Shown: positions 26,231 to 34,437 of the stretch, piece by piece
Position numbering within the stretch: the first letter of the stretch is position 1
Layout of the letters: each line of letters opens with the position of its first letter
Notes under the pieces: generated by a model
What the model was told of the DNA's origin: nothing
Database searches by the model: none
What the model saw: the letters and a program-made list of their open reading frames with translations, nothing else
Program-made: the position numbers and the translations under genes
NCBI GenBank assembly: GCA_902785945.1
Contig: CADAAR010000003.1
Coordinates: 1 to 64,000, forward strand
Origin: an uncultured Prevotellaceae bacterium
GTDB lineage: Bacteria > Bacteroidota > Bacteroidia > Bacteroidales > Bacteroidaceae
Reading direction: 5' to 3'
Length of the DNA stretch: 64,000 nucleotides

Positions 26231-27361
26231 TTATCTGTTATCTACCGGATTTGCGTAAATGCCAATAAAAATCTCTCTCAAGCGCTCAATATCGCATGTT
26301 TCCTCATAACGATCGAGTTCCATAAGATGCTGACGGAACAATTCATATTCTTGCTCGGTATACATCGACTGATAGCGGGTATTGCCATACAACATGTCAT
26401 GAGCGATATAATTGTTGGGGTACAAACGGTAGGCAATGTTAATACGGCTATCGATTAATCTGGCCACCGACTTGTGGTATTCATTATTCGTCTGGTTCTC
26501 GAAAGCCGACAGCTCTGCCATGCGGATAGGCTGACAAAGCGCAATATGCACACGGCCTTTCGGCTGAAGGACACCTGTAAGAATGCTATTCAGATCCTCA
26601 CCAGGCTTTTTGGTATATTTGGTGTATTGAGACTCATATAGCTCCAAGGCTTTCAGAATATCGCACGACTCCCATTCATATGAAATGGCAATAGGTACGA
26701 TATTCAAGTCGGCCAGCGCTTTGATCTTGTCTTTGCTTTCGCTCATACAAAACATCTTGATGATACCCTGATCCGTCTGGTCGATGCCATTCTTGGTACG
26801 TCCGTTTCGCTGGGCAATCCAGACAGACTGGCCCTTTTCCTTGATGGTGAAGCGAATGTATTCCGACAGGTGCATCGAATTGCGATAGAATTCCTTAATA
26901 TCTCCGCCCGGACGCGCCACCTTAAACATCTTGTTACACTTACCTACGTCGATAACCACAGGATGCATCATTAGGTTGGCGCCAAAGGTAATCTCTGTGG
27001 TGTCAAAGCCATTGACCACAAAGTAGTATTGCAGCAAACTCGCATCGAGCATGATATCGCGGTGGTTAGATATAAACAGATAATGCTTATCGGGAGACAA
27101 GCGCTCTAATCCCGAAACCGAGAAATCAGTGATGCTCCGGGCAATAATCTGCTCATTCACACGACGCATGGTATCGTGCTGGAATTCACGAACCGTTTTA
27201 AACGAACGAATACGGTTACGTACATCTTCCATCTTGTCTGACGGATATACAAACGATGCTAATAATGGGAACACATCGCTATCGGCAATGCGATGCATCG
27301 CATCAGGAATCTCCTCTTCATAATATGGACGAATATCGTCAAACCTTGAATCTTTTACCAT
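26231..27361 (-). CDS. PlsB/PlsC-like acyltransferase of the polyene cluster
   Basis: A 376-residue acyltransferase resembling glycerol-phosphate acyltransferases. The acceptor motif region is ISNHRDIMLDASLL at about 97-110, in which the His-to-Asp spacing is one residue longer than the canonical HX4D. A later block (VWIAQRNGRTKNG) resembles the substrate-binding motif. It may attach the polyene acyl chain to a glycerol or glycolipid acceptor on the cytoplasmic face. It is one of at least three acyltransferases in this operon. Confidence 0.75.
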   Translation of the reverse strand: MVKDSRFDDIRPYYEEEIPDAMHRIADSDVFPLLASFVYPSDKMEDVRNRIRSFKTVREFQHDTMRRVNEQIIARSITDFSVSGLERLSPDKHYLFISNHRDIMLDASLLQYYFVVNGFDTTEITFGANLMMHPVVIDVGKCNKMFKVARPGGDIKEFYRNSMHLSEYIRFTIKEKGQSVWIAQRNGRTKNGIDQTDQGIIKMFCMSESKDKIKALADLNIVPIAISYEWESCDILKALELYESQYTKYTKKPGEDLNSILTGVLQPKGRVHIALCQPIRMAELSAFENQTNNEYHKSVARLIDSRINIAYRLYPNNYIAHDMLYGNTRYQSMYTEQEYELFRQHLMELDRYEETCDIERLREIFIGIYANPVDNR

Positions 27362-27367
27362 ATTGCT

Positions 27368-28225
27368 TTATATTAATTCCTTAATCTTTTCAATCCACGC
27401 CAGAAACATCGGTTTCCACTGACGGCACTCAACAGAGCCCTTCTCATCACTGGCACCAAAGCCATGACCGCCTGTATGAAACTGAAGATACTGATGATCA
27501 ATATGCTTGGCGGTTAAGGCAGAATCGAGCAGTTCTGAGTTGCGGTAATCTACAATCGGATCATCCTTGCAGTTGACCAGGAAAACAGGAGGACAGTCTG
27601 AAGGGACATGACGCTCTAATGACAACCTGTCTCTTAACCCTTTGTTGCGAGTCCTGGAGTCGCCCATCAACCCACGTCGGGACCGTTTATGAACACACGA
27701 CTCTACCATCGTCACTACGGGATAAATGGCGGCAACGAAAGCGGGGCGATCCTGTTTGTTGAATAATTCTGCAGCCGACATTGCCAGGTGCCCTCCTGCA
27801 GAGAAACCCATCACACCGATTCTTGCTGAATCGACGGCATATTCCTTTGCGTGGGTCTTGATATAATGGATGGCCTGGCATAAATCATCCTGTGGATCAG
27901 GATAACGATTGCCCCTGAATATCAGTCGGTAATGCGAAATAAAAGCAGGAACGTAGGCCGTACGATAATTCAACACAAAAGCATTGATACCATTCTTTTG
28001 CAGCCACCGTCCTACCTCATGCCCCTCGGTCTCGATATCATGCCAGAAGTAGCTGCCACCCGGACATACCACAATGGTGACGTTGGAGGTATGATTCTGA
28101 GATTGGGCTATATATGGTGTTAACGCCACATGCTTATGAACAGGTGAGCCTTCCCAGATGTTTATCTGGGCGTTTGCCACCAGCAGCAGCATGTTCAGGA
28201 CTATTATGATGACTAACCTACGCAT
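27368..28225 (-). CDS. Secreted alpha/beta-hydrolase (BD-FAE-like esterase)
   Basis: A 285-residue hydrolase with a signal peptide (LLLVANAQ, cleavage near residue 20), an oxyanion segment VCPGGSYFWHD, the nucleophile Ser142 in GFSAGGHLA, an Asp near 217 (KDDPIVD) and His in GGHGFG. It resembles acetyl-xylan/feruloyl esterase-like carboxylesterases. Inside a polyene-lipid operon a periplasmic esterase could trim or transfer an acyl group, but no substrate can be assigned. It overlaps the preceding flavoprotein gene by 13 bp. Confidence 0.82.
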   Translation of the reverse strand: MRRLVIIIVLNMLLLVANAQINIWEGSPVHKHVALTPYIAQSQNHTSNVTIVVCPGGSYFWHDIETEGHEVGRWLQKNGINAFVLNYRTAYVPAFISHYRLIFRGNRYPDPQDDLCQAIHYIKTHAKEYAVDSARIGVMGFSAGGHLAMSAAELFNKQDRPAFVAAIYPVVTMVESCVHKRSRRGLMGDSRTRNKGLRDRLSLERHVPSDCPPVFLVNCKDDPIVDYRNSELLDSALTAKHIDHQYLQFHTGGHGFGASDEKGSVECRQWKPMFLAWIEKIKELI

Positions 28226-29721
28226 TCATTTATCTTGTTAACAACATAATTAAGCCCTAATATTGCCTCACAGGTATTGATGGCTGTAAGGGGCACACCA
28301 CAGAACCCATGTATATTATTGTTCTGACCTGTAAGAAGCAGGTTCTGCACCTTGGTTACCACAGGAACCTGTGATAAAACAATATTCTGACAGTCCTTAA
28401 CATAGCCACAGATGCTGCCCTCTTTTACGCCATAGAAATCGCGAATCGTAAGAGGTGAAGAGGTGTTTATCGCTTCTATCGCCTCAGAAAAGCCCGGATG
28501 TATTTCTTCCATCTGTGCCAGCAATTCCTGGGCCCGCTCTTTCTTCCACGCCTCATAGTCAGCGCCACGATGCCCCACAGTGGTGTTTTCCCATTTCTTG
28601 ACCATCTGGAAAGGCATGGGTGCCGTTACCAGGATCTTGGTGGCATAGTCGCCCTGGTCTTCATTTGGAGGAGTCATCATCAAGAAGCCAAGAGGCCAAG
28701 GGCGATCTGTTCTACTGAAATTCCACACATCAGCATACTTTGTCATGTAGTATTCTGAGTGATTGATATAGGGGAAGGTGTTTGGTTTCAACTTAATATA
28801 CAGAGAAAAGGCAGAATGGGTATTCGGAATCATATTCAGACGCTCACGATAGGACTTCGGGAAAGCCTTTTCATCCATTAACTTCAGCAGCGTACAAGGA
28901 TGAATATCTGAGATATAGTAGTCGGCTGAAAGTTGCTTACCACTTTTTGTCCTTACATAATCCACCTTCCGATCATGCACTTCTATCCATTCCACGCCCT
29001 CATTTGCCAAGACGTTACCGCCGTTTTTCCTGATAACATCAGCCAAGAGATAGGCAAACTGTACACTTCCGCCAACAAACCGACTGGCACCCCTGATGTA
29101 GAGTGTGCTGATGATGGCATGTATATAGGCTGGCGTTACATTAGCCCGGCCTCCATATAGAGGGTTCATATAGGCCAGTACACTGCGTAAACGCGTATCT
29201 GAAGTGAACTTAGCGATGAAGGCATCTGCAGACATCAGGAAATCATTAGATTCTGCAAAGAGACCCATCTGTCCGTTTGACGGGCGCAGATTAAACAGAT
29301 CTACCTGGTCTGCGATCGCAAGAACAGCATCCACATACCGCTCCAGGTTGTCACGTTCCTTGGGGAACTGTTTAGCCAACGTATCGATAAAGCCTTCACG
29401 TCCTTTGCCTATGGTATAATAGGTTTTATCTTCCGAGAAATAGAGGCGATCAGTACAGTCTTCATCCACATCACGCACCTTAATGCCATCAAGGATGCCA
29501 AGATAACGACAGATTTTCCAGATATTTCCACCGAGCTGTAAGCCGCCTATGACATGCATGCCAGTATCAAAATGTTCGCCAAAGCGCTGGAAAGACTGAA
29601 GTCCACCACCGATGACAGCATTCTTTTCCAACAGGGTGACCTCAAAACCTTCCTTACTTAGAATAGCCCCTGTGAAAAGTCCACCTAAACCAGCTCCTAT
29701 TATGATTACCTTTTGCTTCAT
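28213..29721 (-). CDS. CrtI/RetSat-like FAD oxidoreductase 1
   Basis: A 502-residue flavoprotein. An N-terminal dinucleotide fold IIGAGLGGLFTGAILSKEGF at about 6-25 with a following Glu (LLEKN), and a C-terminal FAD-binding motif (LLTGQNNNIHGFCGVP), fit the phytoene desaturase / retinol saturase / CrtO superfamily. Such enzymes add or remove double bonds of conjugated chains. It is a diverged tandem paralog of its upstream neighbour with a 4-bp overlap, suggesting paired function on the polyene. Confidence 0.85.
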   Translation of the reverse strand: MKQKVIIIGAGLGGLFTGAILSKEGFEVTLLEKNAVIGGGLQSFQRFGEHFDTGMHVIGGLQLGGNIWKICRYLGILDGIKVRDVDEDCTDRLYFSEDKTYYTIGKGREGFIDTLAKQFPKERDNLERYVDAVLAIADQVDLFNLRPSNGQMGLFAESNDFLMSADAFIAKFTSDTRLRSVLAYMNPLYGGRANVTPAYIHAIISTLYIRGASRFVGGSVQFAYLLADVIRKNGGNVLANEGVEWIEVHDRKVDYVRTKSGKQLSADYYISDIHPCTLLKLMDEKAFPKSYRERLNMIPNTHSAFSLYIKLKPNTFPYINHSEYYMTKYADVWNFSRTDRPWPLGFLMMTPPNEDQGDYATKILVTAPMPFQMVKKWENTTVGHRGADYEAWKKERAQELLAQMEEIHPGFSEAIEAINTSSPLTIRDFYGVKEGSICGYVKDCQNIVLSQVPVVTKVQNLLLTGQNNNIHGFCGVPLTAINTCEAILGLNYVVNKINECVG

Positions 29722-31220
29722 TTTCTGTTCGCTTCAATAATCTGCTGATAGATCCGTTCGGCTGTTAACAGCTCACTACATGTAACTATTGTACCAACAG
29801 TTACGCCTAAGATGCCATGTGAATTGATGTTCTGGCCCGTCTGAAACACATTGGGAATCTTTGTACGATGCGGCACCCTGCAGGCTGCGCCAAGATTGAT
29901 GTCTCTGGCCACGCCATACATACCACCAGCCTCTGTACCCGTATAATCCTGATAGGTCAAAGGTGTAGAGGTATAATAATGCTTGATATGGTCGCGAAGA
30001 CCAGGGAACTGGTTTTCGACTGACGCCAGCAGGCGTTCCGCCTTACGCTGTTTAAACGCTTCATAGTCTTTCCCTCTATGTCCCACCTTTGTGCCAATCC
30101 ACTGCTCCACCTCTTTCATGTGCATATACGACAGAATGACGCCCGCTTTTGCATACACAGGCCTCGGCTCCTGGCAGAAGTGCATATACAGATAGCCTTT
30201 AGGCCACGACAGCTCATCGTATTTCTCACAATCCCATGGTGTATCATCATGATAGCCATAGAAGTTGTAGTTCTGATAGGGTACTGTGTCATCTTTAAAC
30301 TCCATATAGACAGAGAAGCCACCAATGGTCTGGGGAATGGCATTGATACGAGAACGGAAGGACGGGCGTATTAATTTAGAGTCGATCAGTTCCAAGGTTC
30401 GCATTGGGTGAGCATCGGATATAACATAGTCAGTGGGCAGGAAATCACTGCCATTAACTTCCACACCAGTGGCATGTTCGTCGTCGCAGACAATACGGGT
30501 AACCTTACTACAGGTAAGCACCCTGCCACCATAATGCTCAATCGTGCGGGTCATTGATTCGGCAATCTTATCACTCCCCCCCACTACCCGGTAAGCACTC
30601 TGGTTATAGAAATCCGTAATAAAGGCATGGGTAGAGAACGGGGTCTTGTCTTTCTCTGCAGCATAGAGAGGCAAAGAGCCTACAAGAACCTTGGCTAATA
30701 AAGGATCTGTGATAACACTATCAATAACCTCATTGATAGAACGCAATTGATATTCTGTATTGATGGCAGCATCGCTCTCTGCATGTTTTAAGGAATGAAG
30801 GGATGAGGCACCTGACACTTTCTCTATTAAATCAAAATACTGATTCAACTGCTGACGCTGATGAGGGAAATAGCCTGCCATCTGGTCAACGAAAGCTTCA
30901 CGACCATTCGCAAACTTATATCTTACACCATCTAAGCATACCACATCATAGCCATTTTTATCGAGTTCTGATAATTGAATATCCTTTTTTACCTCAAGAT
31001 ATTGCAATAGTTTATCAAGCGTCTGCCCTTCTGAGGCACTCCCGATAAAATGCATACCCGTTTCAAAACGAGCACCTCTTCGAGAGAAGCATTGCAGACA
31101 GCCGCCTATCTGAACGCCTTGCTCTAATACCGTTACTTCATAACCATTCTTGGCCAGGATGACGCCACACGACAAGCCACCCATGCCACTTCCTATTATG
31201 ATAACGCGCTGCTTAGACAT
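29718..31220 (-). CDS. CrtI/RetSat-like FAD oxidoreductase 2
   Basis: A 500-residue flavoprotein with FAD motif IIGSGMGGLSCGVILAKNGY near the N-terminus and the C-terminal FQTGQNINSHGILGVTVG. It shares length, motifs and domain order with the adjacent oxidoreductase (for example AxGYFPxxRxxL in the middle region), so the two arose by duplication. A role in saturation, desaturation or isomerisation of the polyene chain is inferred. It overlaps the glycosyltransferase-acyltransferase gene by 8 bp. Confidence 0.85.
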   Translation of the reverse strand: MSKQRVIIIGSGMGGLSCGVILAKNGYEVTVLEQGVQIGGCLQCFSRRGARFETGMHFIGSASEGQTLDKLLQYLEVKKDIQLSELDKNGYDVVCLDGVRYKFANGREAFVDQMAGYFPHQRQQLNQYFDLIEKVSGASSLHSLKHAESDAAINTEYQLRSINEVIDSVITDPLLAKVLVGSLPLYAAEKDKTPFSTHAFITDFYNQSAYRVVGGSDKIAESMTRTIEHYGGRVLTCSKVTRIVCDDEHATGVEVNGSDFLPTDYVISDAHPMRTLELIDSKLIRPSFRSRINAIPQTIGGFSVYMEFKDDTVPYQNYNFYGYHDDTPWDCEKYDELSWPKGYLYMHFCQEPRPVYAKAGVILSYMHMKEVEQWIGTKVGHRGKDYEAFKQRKAERLLASVENQFPGLRDHIKHYYTSTPLTYQDYTGTEAGGMYGVARDINLGAACRVPHRTKIPNVFQTGQNINSHGILGVTVGTIVTCSELLTAERIYQQIIEANRK

Positions 31221-32718
31221 CTTGTTCTATCCGGTTTGCTATCTGTTCGTATTTATTGATATAGTGCTTGCGCATCTGCGATGCCTGAGTCTTGGTATCG
31301 CCCATCGATGCTAGATCTGTCTGGGCAATGGGATCGCCAACTTCTATGAATAATGGGCCCTTTTTCAGATGATATGTCTTCGGGGGAAGAATATGTCCAG
31401 GTCCATAAAGGTACATTGGGATGACATCAAGCCCTAATTGTTCTGCTATATGGAATGCCCCTTGATGGAATCGGGTGATACAACAATCCTTAGACCGATG
31501 TCCCTCAGGATATACAGCAATACTGTATCCTCGCTCAACCAAAGACTTCAACTTTGGCATCAGATCATCAATACCGTTTGCCACAGGATAGAACTCAGCA
31601 TTCCGGATTAACAGTCCATACAACGGATTATGCCACACCCATTGATTCGTTAAGAAGATGATATTGGGGGTAAAAATCAACTGACAGGCCAGATCAATAT
31701 GCGACTGGTGATTACATATTACAACAGACGGCTTGGAGAAATCAACTTTCTCACCCAGCTTATAAGTAAATGTGGTGCCAGGAAAACCATGCTTCAGCAT
31801 AACAAAACGAGTGGAATAGTAAATCACCTTATGCAGATTCTTACGTTTCCGCTCTGTCATCTTGCCTATCTTAATATAGAGCCATACACCTGGCGTTATA
31901 ACACAGAAACAGAAGAACGACACAAAAAGTATCGCGTAAACTGTTCTTATGACATTACCAAACCATCTGAATAATCTCAATGGCAAACCATAGACTATCG
32001 CCAGGAAACATAAAACCGTATTCAGCACACTGATTCTTGCAAAGTCCTTGCCTGGTCGGAAATGGCTTACACGTTGTTCCTGTGGTGGATAATAAACATT
32101 GATATCAATGGGATGTAATTCTACGCCATGCCATGAAGCAAACACAAGAAGCTCTAATTCAGCCTCATAACGCGATGTGAGCAGACCCAATCCATAAAGT
32201 TTCTTCAGAGGATACAATCTATATCCTGTCTGGGTGTCTGATAATCTGCGACCCGTTTGTATATAGAACCAGAAGTTGGAGAACTTATTAGCAAAGCTGC
32301 TGCCTTTTGAACGTTCGACGCCATCAAGTTTCCGACTTCCAATGATTAATGCACCTGGGTGCTGTTGATTGGCCTTAAGGAATGCCTGTATATCGCTTGG
32401 ATAATGCTGACCATCGCCATCAAGCGTGATAGCATAGGCAAATCCCATCTGCAATGCGCGCTTGAAGCCTGTTTTTAATGCATAGCCCTTGCCCCGATTC
32501 TTTTCATACTCTACGAGCGTTATCCCATTGATAGCGTGTAAGATAGTAGAGGTGTTATCAGTAGAACCATCATTAACGACAATGACATCTTTACACTCAA
32601 TTAACGCATCGCCAACAACTGCAGCTATTGTCCCCGCATTATTAAAGGTGGGGATGATGACGCAGATGCCTCTGTCGTGTAATTGCTGGCGCTGTTTACC
32701 TTTGATGTTGTCTGTCAT
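31213..32718 (-). CDS. GT2 glycosyltransferase fused to a PlsC-type acyltransferase
   Basis: A 501-residue bifunctional protein. Residues about 15-230 form a DPM1-like GT2 domain (VVNDGSTDNTS, LDGDGQHYPSDI). A membrane segment follows near 250-280. Residues about 300-490 form a lysophospholipid acyltransferase with the HX4D box NHQSHIDLA and YPEGHRSKD. It could glycosylate a lipid carrier and acylate it with the polyene, joining tailoring steps at the membrane. This fused architecture has been seen in flexirubin-like clusters as far as I recall, but its acceptor is unknown. Confidence 0.85.
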   Translation of the reverse strand: MTDNIKGKQRQQLHDRGICVIIPTFNNAGTIAAVVGDALIECKDVIVVNDGSTDNTSTILHAINGITLVEYEKNRGKGYALKTGFKRALQMGFAYAITLDGDGQHYPSDIQAFLKANQQHPGALIIGSRKLDGVERSKGSSFANKFSNFWFYIQTGRRLSDTQTGYRLYPLKKLYGLGLLTSRYEAELELLVFASWHGVELHPIDINVYYPPQEQRVSHFRPGKDFARISVLNTVLCFLAIVYGLPLRLFRWFGNVIRTVYAILFVSFFCFCVITPGVWLYIKIGKMTERKRKNLHKVIYYSTRFVMLKHGFPGTTFTYKLGEKVDFSKPSVVICNHQSHIDLACQLIFTPNIIFLTNQWVWHNPLYGLLIRNAEFYPVANGIDDLMPKLKSLVERGYSIAVYPEGHRSKDCCITRFHQGAFHIAEQLGLDVIPMYLYGPGHILPPKTYHLKKGPLFIEVGDPIAQTDLASMGDTKTQASQMRKHYINKYEQIANRIEQDV

Positions 32719-32720
32719 TG

Positions 32721-33092
32721 TTATTTACAAGTAAAAGAGAGCTTTGCTAATGAGGTTTCACCTGATGACACTTGCGTCATGACCTTATACGTCTTTTCAG
32801 AATCGTCGGGCATGATCTTTTCAAATACATACGTCACATTCGGTGTCGCCAGTGGAGATATCACATTCAGGAACTTCACATTCTTAACTTTCTGAATCTC
32901 AAGTCCTATGCCAAGATGCTCTTCCAACAGTTCTTTTGCGATCTGTATGATACAAACACCTGGTGTAATCGGCTCATCGGGGAAATGAGCCTGATATATG
33001 AAATGACTGGCATCCAAATGAATGTTATAACGTATGGAAGCGTCAACCACGTCCTTCGACACAATATGATATAGATTATTCAAGAACTTCAT
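32721..33092 (-). CDS. Hotdog-fold 3-hydroxyacyl-ACP dehydratase 1
   Basis: A 123-residue FabZ/ApeI-like protein with the hotdog signature HFPDEPITPGVCIIQIAKELL. It likely removes water from 3-hydroxyacyl-ACP to give each trans double bond of the polyene. I chose the ATG at 33092 over a TTG two codons upstream. The start overlaps the end of the preceding small secreted protein gene by 17 bp. Confidence 0.82.
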   Translation of the reverse strand: MKFLNNLYHIVSKDVVDASIRYNIHLDASHFIYQAHFPDEPITPGVCIIQIAKELLEEHLGIGLEIQKVKNVKFLNVISPLATPNVTYVFEKIMPDDSEKTYKVMTQVSSGETSLAKLSFTCK

Positions 33093-33498
33093 CAGCAAGC
33101 GGTGTAAATTTATAAGTTATATGATGACGCTCATTCTGATACGCTGTCTCACCCTTCTGGAGACAGACCATCATGTGAGCGAGGTCTTTACGAAGTACAC
33201 GACGGATATACCACTTATCCATCATTTTCACAACATTATGCAGTTTTACTTTGTTCTTTTTAGGAAGATATGAGAAATCAAGCGCTGTAACACCAAACTC
33301 ATTAAACAAGCTGCCCTTTATTTCATTGTTATCATTCATTAATATCATGATGCCACTCACGTAGGAACGGGGCATCTCAATATAGGCATTATATTTCATA
33401 CGTTCCCCCTCGGATGCAGGAAACGTAGACTGGGCATACAGCTTTATGGCAGCCAGCGAACTAACGAATAGTAAACATATTAGCGTTAATCGTTTCAT
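33076..33498 (-). CDS. Small secreted protein of the polyene cluster, unknown
   Basis: A 140-residue protein with a signal peptide (LAAIKLYAQ, cleavage near residue 23). The mature part has repeated strand patterns (YNAYIEMPRSYVSGIMILMN, EIKGSLFNEFGVTALDFSYL). I do not recognise the family. It overlaps the LolA-like gene by 38 bp. In related clusters a LolA-like carrier is paired with a second small envelope protein, so a LolB-like receptor role is conceivable, although no lipobox Cys is present. Confidence 0.6.
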   Translation of the reverse strand: MKRLTLICLLFVSSLAAIKLYAQSTFPASEGERMKYNAYIEMPRSYVSGIMILMNDNNEIKGSLFNEFGVTALDFSYLPKKNKVKLHNVVKMMDKWYIRRVLRKDLAHMMVCLQKGETAYQNERHHITYKFTPLADEVLE

Positions 33499-34081
33499 TT
33501 GTTTTTATATTCTTCAGTTCAATAACTGTTCTATCACCATTTTTCTCAATCAGTTCCACTTGCGTCACAATGGCCTGCTTCTGATTAAAGTGAAGCACCA
33601 GCTTCTGGAACATCTGTTTCATGTCTTTGCGTTGTGGCAGAAGCGTGGCCACCCACTCTCCGCCTACAATAGAGATGGTGCTCTTAAAACTCTTTTCATC
33701 GCTCAGGCAATTACCCACAACACTATTCATCATCAATCGGGCAATCTCCTTAAACAACTTATTCTGGTTAACGTCGATGACGTCATTACGTTGTTTGTTC
33801 TTTAATAAGACCTTATCATTACTCAGTATAAAAGTGTACGTATAGGGAGCGGTATATTCCCAACGAAGACGATTGCTCTGCTGATAGTACATCTTACCTT
33901 TCGAGATCATATCGTCATTCAGCATTTTCAGATGCTTGGTCTGGACGAAATCGCACTGCATGGTTTTCATTGCAGAGGCAGCCTGGCTTATTTTCTGTCT
34001 GATCTGGGTCTCGCTCTGTTGGGCCATCATAGCCAAGTGAGCTGACAGAAACAAAAACAGAACAAATATAGTCTTTTTCAT
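33461..34081 (-). CDS. LolA-like periplasmic lipid carrier
   Basis: A 206-residue secreted protein with a signal peptide (LAMMAQ) and an open beta-barrel pattern of LolA (MQCDFVQTKHLKMLNDDMIS, SKGKMYYQQSNRLRWEY). LolA relatives carry hydrophobic molecules across the periplasm, and cluster-linked copies are thought to move the polyene lipid to the outer membrane after the MMPL pump. The longer frame upstream is avoided: ATG at 34081 begins a proper signal peptide (MKKTIFVLFLFL) and lies 2 bp from the SMR-like gene. Confidence 0.82.
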   Translation of the reverse strand: MKKTIFVLFLFLSAHLAMMAQQSETQIRQKISQAASAMKTMQCDFVQTKHLKMLNDDMISKGKMYYQQSNRLRWEYTAPYTYTFILSNDKVLLKNKQRNDVIDVNQNKLFKEIARLMMNSVVGNCLSDEKSFKSTISIVGGEWVATLLPQRKDMKQMFQKLVLHFNQKQAIVTQVELIEKNGDRTVIELKNIKTNETINANMFTIR

Positions 34082-34083
34082 AT

Positions 34084-34437
34084 CTATTTTGCTATTAACA
34101 TACATCCAAGAACAATAAACATAACGCCCAGCCATTTTATGAGAGACACCTCCTCATGAAAGAAAAGGATGGCAGCAAACATGCCAAACACATAACTCAG
34201 GCTCACCATCGGATATGCAGAACTAAACGGGAACACCTTTACGATATACATCCAGAGCAGAGATGCAGATCCGAATAACAGTCCACAAACAGCAAACTGC
34301 CAGTTGGAAAGCATGCTAAACCAGAACTCGCGTGTCCATGCAAAGGATGGCATGCGATTTAACGCAAACTTCAGAAACACCTGAGCGCCCGTGAGAAGTA
34401 TGCTTTGCAGGATGGCGTATGGTATTATTTTCCACAT
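34084..34437 (-). CDS. SMR/EamA-like four-helix membrane protein
   Basis: A 117-residue protein with four predicted membrane helices and the EmrE/ArnE-like C-terminal pattern (EEVSLIKWLGVMFIVLGCML). Such half-size transporters work as dimers, for example flipping undecaprenyl-linked sugars (ArnE/ArnF). With a GT2 domain in the same operon, flipping of a glycolipid intermediate is a reasonable inference. It overlaps the preceding ketosynthase gene by 13 bp. Confidence 0.75.
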   Translation of the reverse strand: MWKIIPYAILQSILLTGAQVFLKFALNRMPSFAWTREFWFSMLSNWQFAVCGLLFGSASLLWMYIVKVFPFSSAYPMVSLSYVFGMFAAILFFHEEVSLIKWLGVMFIVLGCMLIAK

